From Lutjanus erythropterus (lineage: Eukaryota > Chordata > Actinopteri > Lutjaniformes > Lutjanidae): a stretch of 64,000 nucleotides of DNA. The position numbers and the translations under genes were made by a program. This document shows positions 36,636 through 48,607 of the stretch, piece by piece; the first letter of the stretch is position 1, and every line of letters starts with the position of its first letter. The notes below the pieces were generated by a model. It searched no databases, was not told the DNA's origin, and saw only the letters and a program-made list of their open reading frames with translations. Location: contig CM034613.1 in the NCBI GenBank assembly GCA_020091685.1, positions 17,966,648-18,030,647 on the forward strand. Reading direction: 5' to 3'.

Positions 36636-39039
36636 TTATGTATGCAAATACAAAAGAATAGAAACTACTGTCATCATAATGTAGTTCAGTACAACACCAC
36701 ATGTAACTGTAACCTCAACAGTAATCATACAATTAAATCTACAAGCACCCAACAATGTAAATCATAAACTTCATAAAGGTAGTTTTTTTTATTTAATCAT
36801 ATTTAATATATTTTAAACTGTTTTATTGAATTGCAACAGATTGTACATGTGTATATAATGATATGATAATGATAACCTGATATGATCAATAATCATAATA
36901 AGATTCTACTTCAAGTCAAATATTGAATTAGCCACCTGCCTATTGTTTGGTTTTCTGTCTGAGACATCACACATGCTGTAAATAACAGAGCCTGAACGGG
37001 ATTTGTTCGCAGATGAAGTGCAGAATCCTGTATTTTATTTCTAAATAGCGAGTCACGTCTAATACCCTGTGACCCCGGACAGACCACTGGCTCCTGGAAG
37101 ACCATCTTGTTGAAGAACCTCATGTCCTTTGTGGAGAAACGGTTGATGTGTTTTGTGTTTCCATGGTGACCCCGCTGCACAGCACATAAGACAATAATGA
37201 AAGCTCTCAAAGGCCGCAGGGGCACCAGAATAGTGCACGTCCTCAACGTTTCAGCTATTGTGGCACTTGGAGGAGTTACACAACCTGACGTTCACCCTGA
37301 GAATGTTTCCTTCCCCCATCATCTCGGGGCTTTTGAGACCGGCAAAGATTGGGCTTGCTAGCAAAGGGATGACACACGGAATGACAAAACTCCTGTGTCT
37401 GTCTGTCAGGCTTGGTCTTTATCCGACTGACATTTGCTGGCTCAGGCTCATCCAGGCTCCGGAGAAGCCAGGGATAAGAGTCAGACACAGATGGCTTTTT
37501 CCTTTGCAATTCTGTCTAGCGCGAGATTCAGAGGGGAGGAAAAAAAATTGTTTCCAAATCTTCATCCTGTTTTTACAGACTCTCTGAAATATAATTGCCT
37601 CTACAAAAGTATAAGAAACCAATGGGTCTTCACATACTGCAGCAATGTGTTATTGTCTTTTGTAATATGTTCTCTTGCGGTGTTTTATTCTATTTTTTTG
37701 CTGAGCTGCTGACCCAACCTATTGGTGATTAAGGCTTGATAGGGCTGTTACTTCAGCAGAGACATTTCTTGTCCTCTGAGTAAGTCAAAAGAACAATGCA
37801 AGAATGCCTTGTGCCATTTAAAACTGATGAGCCAAAGCCAGCATGAAGGAGGAGAGGGGAGGTGTAGGTGTTAAATTGATTGGCGAGAGAAAAAAGCATC
37901 TGCTTTGCAATAGCTTAACAGTTGCCTCAGAAGCACGCCTGCTATTGTTTCCAAACAAGAATACCCACTTCTGTGTGCCGAGGAGTGTCGCCTTCAGAAG
38001 AAATGTGTGAGAGGGATAGAAATTGTTGCATAAGAAACATTTAGAGACATCTTTTTTTTTTGCAGCTTTCCAGGACCTTGATCTATTTTCTTTTTTCATA
38101 GCCGCCTCAACTCCTTTTCAGTTCTCCAGGCAGTTCAGAGTTAATACGTGGGCAGAGAACAAAAGACAGGGGATACAGGGCTGGAGTCAGCAGCTGATCC
38201 AATGACAGAAATGGCACTGAGGCGAGAGGGTCCCAGGTGTAGTCATGACTCAAGTAGCACTCCAAGATAGGGGGTTGTGATTGAGGAGGTGGGGAAAGGG
38301 GGGGGCAAGGAGTGAAAGAGAAGCGTGGAGGGCATCATGGAAGCTTGCGTCCTGTGTGACAAGCTGCCTGTTGTGTGTATACTCCCTGACAGCAGGAAAA
38401 GCAAAGAGACAGGACACCTGACCCCTCTGACCTTCACCAAAGTAAGACAGGACTCAGACTTGTGTTACTGAACAGCAGTGGCATGAGTGCCCACCTCTCT
38501 TGTCTCTGTGTTTATTTCAGTGAACTTGGGTCGAACTGTCAGACACCACCGGTGAAGTTTTTCCTGCCAAAATGATCCGAAAAGATATTTGTATGCAGAT
38601 TTTTTTTTTTACATAATGTTCAGTCTTTTGTAGGTCTGCATTGTCTTCTTACACAAAAAAAGTGTGTTTATCATCAGAATTCCTACTGCAGTAACGATTG
38701 ATTGTGTGGTACCGACATAGCTAGTTGACAGAGCCATCGTTACGTCACCCATTTGTTCCTCAAGTTTGGCATTATGGGGGTTGCTATCTTTGTTTTTGCA
38801 ACATGTGTACAGACATGATCATGGAGCTTGTAGGTGATGTACTGCAACTTGTGTAGTGCTTGGTTTTGGCTCGTCTTTTCAGCAATCTTTCTTGTATTAC
38901 AGCTAAACAGCACAAAGAATTTCTGAAAACCTTTTGAGCAAGAAATAGGCAATCTAATAGCAGAATCTTGATCCATCTTTGATCAGCAATGCCAGCGTGA
39001 TCTTAGTTTAAGGAGGCTTTATTCAAAATGAAAACACAA

Positions 39040-39160
39040 TGGCGACTACGTGGTCGTGTCTAGAAGGGAACCTGAGAGCTTTAAAAGATCTCGCAAGAGT
39101 GATCATTTAACCCAAACCATGATCTTGCCCTAATCGTGTCTTTGGATTTCAGATTGAGAT
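39040..39160 (-). repeat. Antisense remnant of the TTGGTTAGGTT-type repeat
   Basis: The phrase AACCCAAACCATGATCTTGC followed by CCTAATCGTGTC reads inversely to the GGTTGGG/AAAGATTG words of the copy at 14.25-14.48 kb. Confidence 0.4.
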
Positions 39161-39824
39161 TGTAGTCAAAGGCTTGTCTGGAACATGTTGTTCCAAAATG
39201 CTGGTATTGATATTGGCGAGTACGTAAGTCTATGCATCATTCTGATGTAGCATAATTTAATAACAATGACAGGATGCTGCTGGAAAGTACCAGAGTATAC
39301 CAATTTTTTTTTCCCCAGTATGACACTGGCATCAAATCGGTGCTCAGTATTGGGCAATATGCAGAGTTTAGGTATTGTAGTCAGTTTAAGGAAGGAAAAA
39401 ATGGTATCAGAACATCTCTAGAAATTCATAGGCTATTTCCACTCTACAGTCTACAGTTTACATGGCATTTCAAATTTGAGAAATTATGCAATTAAATGTT
39501 TGCTATATAATATAATATAAGTTTTTGTCCAGATTCCCACCCCTGCCTACAAGCAAGGAGTTCAGACTGAAAAGATCTGCAATGGGCTTACATCTAGTAT
39601 AATTCAATATTAGACATTAAGTAATGCTAATGACTGGACAGGGAAAGGTTGGCAGAGCCTGGAATTTATAATCTTCATTCAAATTCATAAGGCTTAGTTT
39701 CCCCTTTACACAGACCACATAGATTACGAAATGGTCAACCAAATTGTAATAGAATTTTTTCTAACAAAATGCCAGTGTGTGCTTTACATTTAGGGAAAAT
39801 CTTTGCTGTGGTCTAATAAATTAA

Positions 39825-40110
39825 CTCCGTCCTGCATCAGTTCTTGTTTACCAAACCCAATTGGTTTTGATGCCTGGCTGAGATGTGCTACGCATGCAAA
39901 TGTCATTTGCTGTTGTCATTTGGAAATTAGCTGCTTTTTATGGGCACAAATCCAGCTAAATGACAAACTACACTTGTCTTATAATAGTCTATGCACGCTA
40001 TTATTTTGCCATTCTTTCAAGTCCAGCTAGATAATTAATGAAGCTGTCAATCACACATCAAAGGCAACGCCTGGGAAGAGCATAATTCCATAATTGGAAA
40101 TGTTCCTCCT
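39825..40110. promoter_or_regulatory. Candidate conserved non-coding element (developmental-enhancer-like)
   Basis: Unique-looking sequence is packed with plausible transcription-factor words: AGATAATTAATGAAG, TGTCAATCA (TALE/PBX-like) directly before ACATCAAAGG (TCF/LEF-like), ATGCAAAT (octamer), and CATAATTCCATAATTGG. It has no repeat signature and no coding frame. The site reading is inference. Confidence 0.3.
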
Positions 40111-40554
40111 TTTTTTAATATGCTCCAATAAAACTATTTCAACCCTGTCTCCTAGAAATTGTGTCCAAATGATACTAATTTGTTTTTCCAATCATGTTGT
40201 GGTGGGAAAGTTACAGTTGCCGAGTACATGTTGCTTGCAACTTTATTTATTTATTTATTTATTTTACAATAAACAATGCAGGCGGTTGAGGTGGGTGGAG
40301 GGCATTTATATTGATAACTTTGACACCCAAGATCGGAGACTGGAGAGTCAAGCATATATTTAGGTTTAGGCCTCAAAACAGTTTGTTTAAGATCCAAGAA
40401 AGATCATAGTTTTGGGTAAATATTAATCCAGTAAACCCTTCGTGTCTGACGTCAGCGTGGACTTGTGAAAGCAAGTCCATGAGCTTTCCATTATCTTAAC
40501 CGCGTGCTGTGAGTTGCTTAAACTATAAAAACTACCTAAACTACATAAGAGACT

Positions 40555-40880
40555 GATGTGTAGGGTTTAGTGGCATCTAGCAGTGACCCTGCAGACTGCA
40601 AACACCTCATTTCACCCTCTTCTTTCAAGTGTATGAGAACGTACAGTGGCTGTTAAACTCGTGCAAAACGTAAAAGCCAGTATTTGTTTTTTGTGTTATT
40701 CGCTCTTGTAGAAATGTGACAGTAAAACATGGCAGTCTCCATAGAAGAGGAGCTGCACTTTTTATGTATGGCTCATGCTAAGGTAACGAAAAACACCGTG
40801 ATCGGAATTTTCAGGTGATTATACACTAATGAAATCATACTTATGACCTTTAAATAATGTTTTCATCTCTATGGATACTG
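40555..40880 (+). mobile_element. Second copy of the fish element seen at 34.8-35.1 kb
   Basis: The ordered words GTAGGGTTTAGTGGCATCTA, CTGCAGACTGCAAACACCTC, TTTCAAGTGTATGAGAACGT, GCTCATGCTAAGGTAACGAA and AGGTGATTATACACTAATGA match the other copy and the common fish element. Confidence 0.65.
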
Positions 40881-41512
40881 AAGGAAAACAAATATAATGT
40901 TATGATAAGTTCTGTATGGACATTTTGTACCTTGTCTACATTAATTAACAACATTTCTGTTTGGAGTTGATTAAAAAAAACATCAATCTAAGTGTCATTT
41001 CATTTCCTGCTTTGTTATCTTATTTTTGGTTGTATAAACCTAATATTAAGGAGACAGGGTGTACTTAGCTAATTTAAAATTTTGGAAACATAAAGCCAAC
41101 TAGATTACACATAATGTAAACATAACACACAACACAATGAACTCCTTCATCTTCATGTTGGTGTTCAACAGTGACAGTGAATACAGAGGTAAAACGCAGC
41201 CTGTTTAAATCACAGCATCACTGGTACTCATGTTAAATATAAACCAGCGTGTTACTGCCGTTCTTGATGAACAACATCTGCTTGGGTGTTTTTCAGTGTA
41301 ACAGTCTGGAGGATGATCTGAGTTTCTCTGAGTCACTCATCTTTTGAAAACTGGGTCTGCAGTTGATTTGTCACTAATCTGAGTTGCTGTGCACTGACTT
41401 GGTTATCATCGCGTTCTCGGTCAAAATGCACCCACGCTTGCAGGTGGCAGCTCAGTGCACCGGAGCGCTCATTGTCTGCACTTTACCCAACATCCAATGG
41501 TGGCAGCTGCAC

Positions 41513-42803
41513 TCTGAGAAATAAAGGCACTAACTAGAACCATAAAGGGTTCCTCGGCATGTCCCCATAGGATAACCCTTTTTGGTCCTTGGTAGAGCCT
41601 TTTATAAAGGTTCCACTTGGAACCCTTTCAGAGAGTTATACCTAGAACCATTGTTGAAAGGTTTCTCATAGAATCTCCTATGAGACATTCTAAACAAAAC
41701 TCTTCTCCTATGAAACATTTCTGGGGGTTCTACTGAGAACCGTTTTTGCTATGATACAAAGAACAATGAAGGGTTCTTCAGCTTGTCCCCATAATAGAAC
41801 CCTTTTTGTTTCCTGATAGAGCGAAGTACCCAGATGTACTTTTGTTTGGCCCCATAGGAGAATCATTTTTGCTTCCTTGTAGCACATTTTTAAAGGATAG
41901 GAGAGACCACTTGGAACCCTTTTAGAAAGTTCTACTTAGATCTCATCACAAAGGGTTATACCTAGAACCATCTGTGAAAGGTTACACCAAGAGCCCCCTA
42001 TGAGAGGTTCTATGGAGAACTATTCTTTGCTTTAATTGTTCCATATAAAAACCTTTCCAAGGTTATCAAGAACCTTTCCACAATCCATGGTTGCTTACAA
42101 GAATTCAGCCAGGGGGTTCTACCAGGAACTCTTAATATTCCAAAGGTTTCATCCTGAACCCACCCAGGGGGCTCCACGAAGAACAATTTAATATTATGAA
42201 ACAAAGAACCACAAAGGGTTCTATGGTTCTTTCCATAGAAGAACCCTTTTTGGTACCTGATAGAACATTTTTTAAAGACTCCGCTTTGAGCCTTTTCAGA
42301 GAGTTCTGCATAGAACTCAGTATAAAGGGTTCTACCATCTGTGTCAGCTTATAGCCAGAAAACCCCCCATGAGATGTTTTGCTGAAAACCCCTCTATGGT
42401 GTAATGGGTTCCACCCAGAACCTTTTCCAGGGGTTCTATCAAGAACATTTCCACCTTCAACAGTTGCTAACAAGAACTCAGCCAGGGGGTTCTCCTGATA
42501 ACCTTTCTGTATTCCAAGGGTTTTATCTAGACCCCACCCAGGAGGTTCTTCTGAGAACTGTTTTTTATGTCTAGGATTTTATCTAGAACCCACCTAGAGA
42601 GTTCTACCAAGAACCCTTTTTATAATGATACAAGGAACCCTTGACAATTTGGTTCTTTGGATGAAAATGAAACAGTCTAAAAAAAAAAAAACCTTTGATG
42701 AACCCTTTATTCAACAAATGGTTCTTCAGTAGCAAATGGGTGTGTGTAGAACCTCAGCCCTTCAGGAAGAACCCTTTAGGAACCCTTATTTCTAACAGTG
42801 TGG
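41513..42803 (+). mobile_element. Inverted-motif element (AGAACC/GGTTCT), copy 3
   Basis: It starts CACTCTGAGAAATAAAGGCA and ends CCTTATTTCTAACAGTGTG. The ends are a good inverted match: CACTCTGAGAAATAA against CACTGTTAGAAATAA. The interior is a long run of GGTTCT/AGAACC words with the TTGTCCCCATA, TTGCTAACAAGAACTCAGCC and CCAAGGGTTTTATCTAGA phrases also found in copy 2 and in the 47.2-kb fragment. The + frame that opens at 42695 starts in its end and is not a gene. Confidence 0.85.
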
Positions 42804-43194
42804 TTAAAGAGTTCATGCAGATAAACACCAACAACTCCACAAACAGAAATCTTATTTGTATCAGGTGTCTGCATGTTTGGATGCAGACAGAAGCTTGTAC
42901 AGACGTGGTGTTTGGGGTTATGAACATAATTCACAGGCTTGTGAAATCACTGGTTGTACTTTCCTGTGTTTCTATAGTTGCATGTTTCATAACAAGGGTT
43001 AAACTAATATTATACTCCTGCTCTCATGCTTGTATAATCTCAGTCTCCTGTGTTTTGTTATCGAGTGCATTTCCACATGTAGCGGGTGTGGTTTGTGTGC
43101 ACTTAAGTCAGGATCAGTATTGTTGTCACTCTGACTCGCTGCCTCCCCGCTTCTTCCTCTTTTCTCACGCACTCCCCTCACTCCCTCTACAGAG

Positions 43195-43410
43195 TGACAT
43201 TCATTAATTAAATATGGTGTACTGCCGCAGGATGTGCTTCCCTTTCCACTATCTCCAGACACTAATAATTACATTGGCATTTAGCTCCGTGATAAGCCGA
43301 CCCTATGGCCTTTATGAAATGTTCCCTGGGCCCGGATACTGAGCAAAATATAGACTGATGCGATGCTATATATCGATCCATCTGCCTGTCTTCTTGCTTT
43401 TATCTTAAGA
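43195..43410. promoter_or_regulatory. Candidate conserved non-coding element
   Basis: The CATTCATTAATTAAATATGG and ACTAATAATTACATTGGC homeodomain-like cores are followed by GCTATATATCGATCC. Sequence complexity is high and no repeat signature is seen. Inference only. Confidence 0.2.
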
Positions 43411-46400
43411 AAAGAGGCACCGTTCATTAGCATGGTGAAAGAATCTAACAACCACAACCTGACTTTTACATCATTAAAGGCTGAAACTGAGCTTTGCTGG
43501 AAGTGTGCATCCTAGGTGGGCTGCTTAAGTGAAGTCAGAGCTGATGGTGACAAGCTATTACAGGTAAATAAATGCTGTTTATTTTTTTAATGCTACAGTG
43601 TAAACATTAGGGCTGCCACTACTGCTTATTCTCATTATTCATTTTCTGTCAGTGTTAACAAATGTGAAAAAAAAAGAACATCTTGTTTCTTTCAGAAGGG
43701 ATTGGAATCCCCCAGAGGGCAATAGGGGCAGCCCTGACACCTAAAATCAACTGTTACCTGAAAAGCAAGGACTCCTGTGGTCCAAGCTAGGCTCTTTGAA
43801 GGTCAAGCTGAATCTGAGTCTAAAAACAGAATTTTATTGTGACTTCCACTGATATGAACCAGCTGCAGTTTGAATAAGCAAGGAAATGACAGGGATAAGC
43901 TTGAAAGCTCAACTGCATCAGTATATTTCCCTTTAAGATCATGCCCCTGCAGTTAGAAGTGAAGTTAGCCAAATAGCTTTAGAGTATTAAGTTTGATTTT
44001 GCTTTACCTAATTACTTTGCCTCAGGTGGCCTAATCAGGCTGGTACATTGCAAGATTATTACGTGGTTTATCAGCTTCAGGGATGTATCAATCGACACTT
44101 AAGTCACAATTACTGTAAACATGCATTTAGTTTGTAAAAGGCTCACTTGTACCAGTTACATTTTAATAAGCGGGCTGCCATCTCTTCCCTCATTTAACCT
44201 CCTATCGTTTTCCCTTTCTTGTTTTATTGACAAATTCATCTATAATTTATTTTATCTTTCACATGATTATTATTATTTCTCATAGCGTGACTTATGTAGT
44301 AGTTTTTTTACTGCACAAGGGTAGAAAAATGCCCACAGAACAGTGTGAAGCAATCACTCCAGGTTTGCCTGAATAATCTCTGATCACCAAATTAAGCTTG
44401 AGATTTGAGGCTCACTTGTTCCAGAATAGTCCTGGCTGAAATTACCAGGGAAGGTTTCAGTGAAAACCATCTGGGCTTCAAATTGGACCCGCGTCCTCGG
44501 GGGGGATTGTATGTACCGCTCAGTATCAGCTGAGATGACCAGTGTTCTCGCCACCTTGGGAAATCTGCCTCTGACTTCTATTATTTTGGTCGATGTTTCC
44601 GTCCTCATCTGTCAAAGGGCCTGAGAGGGGGTCGCTGGCAAGTACTTTTCTATCTGAACAACACGCTGTGCTGCTGTATTTGTCGTCGGGTACTTGACTG
44701 AGCAGAGGATAAAAGCCTGAATTGAGTGACAGAGATGCTTGGATGAGGCAAACTGACATAGCTGGCAGCTTTATTACATATGTGACTTTCTGTGTACATT
44801 CAGTATGCACACATGCTGTATATGCTTTAATACTGTGTGGGAGTGGTAATATTTTCACTTGTGTGTGGGCTCATGGTAATAAATGTCTCATCTTTTTGTT
44901 TGTGCTGTTTCTACATATTTGCAAGGTGATGCATTTCATAACTCGGACTAGAAACCCAATATTCTCTTGCCAGGTGGATATAAGTGGTATTTGTAGAACT
45001 GTGCTTCTGGGACCAGCTGGATCTATCAAATAACATAACGCAGTATGTAACAATGTTATTTGATCTTTCCTCCCTCTTCTTGCTCTCTGTAAGGCAATAT
45101 CTTTGCATACTGTTTTATCAGCCCTCGTCTTCGTTTGACTAAATCAACTACGGAGCTTATTTGTCAGAGCTGTTGGTTGAATGGTGAGGCAAATCTCTTA
45201 GAAATTGAAGTTCAGATTCAGTTTACAGACAGATAATGTGCAATTTAACCACAAGTGTTTACAGAACATCACTTTAAATTACAGTTCAAATGAGGATTTT
45301 GACTTTGTTTTCTTTTCTCCACCCACGATTGTAGCATTTTGGTATGCAAACAACACCTTGTTCCTCGTTGTCAGCCTGATTTAGTTGTATTTGCTGTATT
45401 TCAGTAAATTAACATGGACAATAAAGGTTAAAGCTCATTACAGTTGTGAGAGAATGGAAAAGATTCGCATTAGTTTGACAGTCATCTTTTTATTTTTTAA
45501 CTGTTGGCCAAGCAAGCAAATCTGCAGTGTAGTCCCGCAACTAGAAGGCTGATTTTCATGACTGATCAAATGGCAACTCTATCTGCTTTATTTTCTGGGT
45601 TTTTTAAAAATGGAAACGCCAACTCAGCTGTTGGTAAAAAGCAGTAACATGGGCACTGATACCCTGCACTCCCATCGCTCAACGCTATCATACAGGAGCC
45701 AACATTGGGGCATGTGGGAAAACATTTTTACAGGGGCTCACAGTGTTTCACCTAGAATATTTTTCAGGTCTGGTGGTACGCATCGAAAAAACCCTAAAGA
45801 GATGAGGCGCGCATGATGGCACATCGACATGTTTGCTCGGTATATCCAAGACTTCAAACAAAGTAATCACAAGGAGAGGATGACTTGCTGCATTTACTGC
45901 ATAAATAAGCTGAGTAACCAATGATCTTTGCAGGATCTTAGCACAATGTGCACAAATGCAGATCAAATGCAAATCATTGATTTCTAAATGATTGGATATT
46001 TGGCTTTGTTTTTGGCATTTTAGAAAGATTTCTTTGCCCCCACCAGGAGAAACACTGGCTGTAGAAACAGAGTGAACCAGAATTTTTCTTTTCTTAAAGA
46101 AATGTTTGACCTCAAGATACAAAGAGCTTGTCACCAGAAACAAAGGATAAAGGTTGAATACTGCATAACAAACTGTGAACTTCAGCCTCAAACGAAACTC
46201 GCATTCAGCTCGTTTCCTTTCAGTGCACAGAGTATAATTTGTATGCATTTCAAACAAACACATTTCAATTTGGCTTTGAAAAGCCTACCTAAGCACAAAA
46301 GAACTTTTCACAGCACCTGCCTTCCAGTCCACATGTCCACATCCGCAGTTGTGTTTATTAGCTTAGCTTAATTGTGCATAGTATCTAAAGGTCAGTGCCT

Positions 46401-46639
46401 GCTGTGATACATCGCTGCCAAAATGGCTTCCAGGGGACACTGTTTCAGATGAATAAACACTGAAAGCTGCACCACCTTCCACCCCTCCGTCCCCATCCTT
46501 TACCTCCCAATGCGCAGCGACATCACATTCGGCTTTTTCAGGCCTCGCACAAGGTCCTGTGACTGATGGGCATCCACTGGTACGCACCGCCTCACTGACT
46601 TCCATTTCAGCAGGCAAAAGACAGCAAATTAATTCGCTT

Positions 46640-46905
46640 GTCAATTTTTTTCCCCCTTTTTTTCCTGCAGGAGTTTATTCAGATAGGAGGAATGATGTGT
46701 TTGTCCTCCAGTGAATTAAAACATGCAGTTTATCTGTATAACTACAGCCTTCTCCGTGATTAATGGTATTTGACTTCTATAAGCAGTAAACTTCTTCCGT
46801 TTGGCTGTAAAAGCTGATTTAATGAGAGAGTGACTTGAATAGATAAGCAGATATGGCAGTGGGGATTATTGGGAGGTGAGCTGAATGGGAGATGGATGGT
46901 GTGCA
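46640..46905. promoter_or_regulatory. Candidate conserved non-coding element upstream of exon 4
   Basis: Unique-looking sequence contains CAGTGAATTAAAACATGC, CGTGATTAATGGTATTTGAC and GCTGATTTAATGAGAGAGTG. It has no repeat signature and no coding frame. Confidence 0.2.
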
Positions 46906-47209
46906 GTTTATTATCAGTTATGTAATGCACTTTTTATAAGCCCATACCTGTGGGGCCAGCGGGCGCTCTCCAATAGATGCGAGATTGCGAGCTTCTGTGC
47001 ATCTTAAGATACGTGTCAGAATGTATACAGGCTTTTGAGGAGATGTGTTCTCATGTGGCGCAGGTTGTGTATTACGTTGTGTAAAAAATTTATAAGAGAA
47101 GAATAATTGTTTTATGATGAGTGCATGTAAAGATGCAGAGGCTCTAGACAATTTTTGGGCCAATGTTTGATTCATATATACACTGTCTTTGCACATTAAA
47201 TTTGTTTTG

Positions 47210-47455
47210 TCTCAACGATCCTTGAAGAACGCTTTCTTCTAAAAAAGGATCTTTTAAAAAGGATAAAAAGGGTTCTAAATGTATGTCGTACGTATGTTGT
47301 AATTGTTTCACACAGAACTCAGAACCCTTTCTGGGGGTTATATCAAGAACGTTTCTGCCGTCCTCAGGTGCTAACAATAACTCATCCCGGGGCTTTCTAC
47401 CAAAAACCCTTTTATGGTCCAAGGGTTTTATGTAGAACCCACTTAAAGGGTGGGA
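47210..47455 (+). repeat. Fragment of the inverted-motif element abutting exon 4
   Basis: GGGGGTTATATCAAGAACGT, GGTGCTAACAATAACTCA, TGGTCCAAGGGTTTTATGTA and GAACCCACTTAAAGG parallel the 42.42-42.60 kb part of copy 3, in the same orientation. It ends about 35 bp before the exon-4 acceptor, so it probably supplies part of the branch-point region. Confidence 0.7.
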
Positions 47456-47493
47456 AACCTGTTTTAAAATCACTCCTACCTCCTTCCCCACAG

Positions 47494-47580
47494 GCTTTGT
47501 TGGGAGGAGGCCCTCAGATGGATCTCACCAAGTTTCAACACACCCTCTGGGACGTCCTGACAAAAGGAGACAGTGTCAAG
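47494..47580 (+). CDS. Exon 4: post-EF-hand segment, PRKCSH-like protein
   Basis: This exon is 87 nt, exactly 29 codons, phase 0 at both ends. It follows a long pyrimidine tract (cctccttccccacag) and precedes the donor gtgagc. It reads ALLGGGPQMDLTKFQHTLWD and continues VLTKGDSVK. Joined to exon 3 this gives SEDEAVALLGG, matching the SEAEAQALLSGD stretch of PRKCSH, followed by the family's D-x(2)-FxxxxWxxL spacing (SFYDRVWAAI in human, from memory). This match is the strongest single reason for the family call. The exon lies 23.35 kb from exon 3, and a fragment of a repeated element reaches to within about 35 bp of its start. The family normally has an acidic, Glu-rich stretch after this point; I could not find an exon encoding one. 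Confidence 0.85.
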
Positions 47581-47934
47581 GTGAGCTCCATCTTTCCTCA
47601 TTCCTACCACCCACTTCCCTTTCTCTTTGTTTTTTTTTTCCTTTTTCTTCTAGGTAACTACATTCATCATTCATCCATTCTTTTATTCCTTGGATTAGTT
47701 CCCAGTTCCCCCAGAACTTGGCACAGAAAAATTCACTGACTCGTCTTTGTGAAATAGGTGGTGCTGGAACCTTGGTGACATTTAAGACTGACTGCTAATG
47801 TTAGAACACGCTTTTCCACAAATGTTCAGGGGTGTCATTTGTGTCACTGTCTTTAACGTACTATTTTAACATCATCCTTTTGTGACATGACTCTACTGAT
47901 GCCAGTGTTGGTCCGTTTGTTGTTTTCTTCAGAC

Positions 47935-48130
47935 TGAAAATGTCTCAACAGCTATTGGATGGCTTGTCCTGAAATTTGACAGATATTTATGGAACGCACA
48001 AGGAGGAAATTTAATTTAATTTGGTGATGCCCTGACACTCTGTCTAGAAACACCATGCGGTTGTAGTATTGAGTGAAATGTCTCTTCATCTAGCAACATC
48101 ATTAGGTCAAAACGCCAATTTGTCCATTAC
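47935..48130 (+). repeat. Dispersed teleost repeat (CAACAGCTATTGGATGG motif)
   Basis: TGTCTCAACAGCTATTGGAT, GTCCTGAAATTTGACAGATA, TTTGGTGATGCCCTGACACT and GAGTGAAATGTCTC are ordered words of a very common fish repeat, related to the one at 6.06-6.32 kb. Confidence 0.65.
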
Positions 48131-48134
48131 TTAC

Positions 48135-48480
48135 TTTATGACCAAATAAGGCTACACAGTTAATCACAGTATCATCAAAATAACAATATGGCAAAGTCCA
48201 AATCACAGAACACTGCAATTTTTTGGTAAAGGAAATATGTGACAGTTATGTGACTGTTATTATCAAGTACTGTACTGTAGTGCTGCATAGGTATTATCCT
48301 CCAGATGTAAGAAAACGTTTGCTTGGTAGTGACCCCAACAGTGTCAAATCTTCATGATTTTAATAGCTTTTTTTCAGTGTAAATGAAAGTTGTGATGCAC
48401 AAATGATCATTCGCACCAATTGCATTGCATATCATAATCGTAAGTTTAGTCAAAATAATCGCAATATGACTTTTTGACCA
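48135..48480. mobile_element. Element with AATCGCAATATG-type ends
   Basis: AGGCTACACAGTTAATCACA, ATCAAAATAACAATATGGCA and AAAGGAAATATGTGACAGTT mark the left part. GTCAAAATAATCGCAATATG marks the right part. Ordered words match a common fish element. Confidence 0.5.
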
Positions 48481-48499
48481 TATATACAGTATATTTATA

Positions 48500-48607
48500 C
48501 ATATCACCTTGCTTACAGTATTGCAATATATCTCAGTATATCGAATGTAACCCTTGTAGTGTGATACATATTATTTTGCCAGATTTTTGCCAATACACAG
48601 CCCTATC
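48500..48607 (-). repeat. Repeat end with GGGCTGTGTATTGGCAAAA (antisense)
   Basis: TTTTTGCCAATACACAGCCC at the right edge, preceded by CTCAGTATATCGAATGTAAC, is the reverse of a common fish repeat terminus. Confidence 0.55.

Larger units (their letters stand above)
24141..47493 (+). other. Intron 3 of the PRKCSH-like gene (23.35 kb)
   Basis: It runs from gtaagt to ccacag. The flanking peptide (SEDEAV / ALLGG) is continuous relative to the family, so no exon is expected to be missing inside. It is rich in mobile-element remnants, including three large inverted-motif elements and a Harbinger-type gene fossil. Several unique, complex blocks lie between them. Confidence 0.75.

Noticed and set aside
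36911-37246. 111-codon minus-strand frame
   Set aside because: No recognisable domain; overlapping frames on both strands in a GC-richer block point to composition rather than coding.
41300-41346. Acceptor-like tttttcag followed by CNSLEDDLSFSESLIF and a stop
   Set aside because: It would truncate the protein. It lies where the family protein is continuous across exons 3 and 4, and there is no supporting donor.
42695-43207. 170-codon plus-strand frame
   Set aside because: It opens inside the end of inverted-motif copy 3 and continues into non-coding sequence; no family resemblance.
45748-46263. 171-codon minus-strand frame, the longest in the window
   Set aside because: No recognisable motif, no domain pattern and no splice context. 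A frame of this length is expected about once by chance in 64 kb of such sequence.
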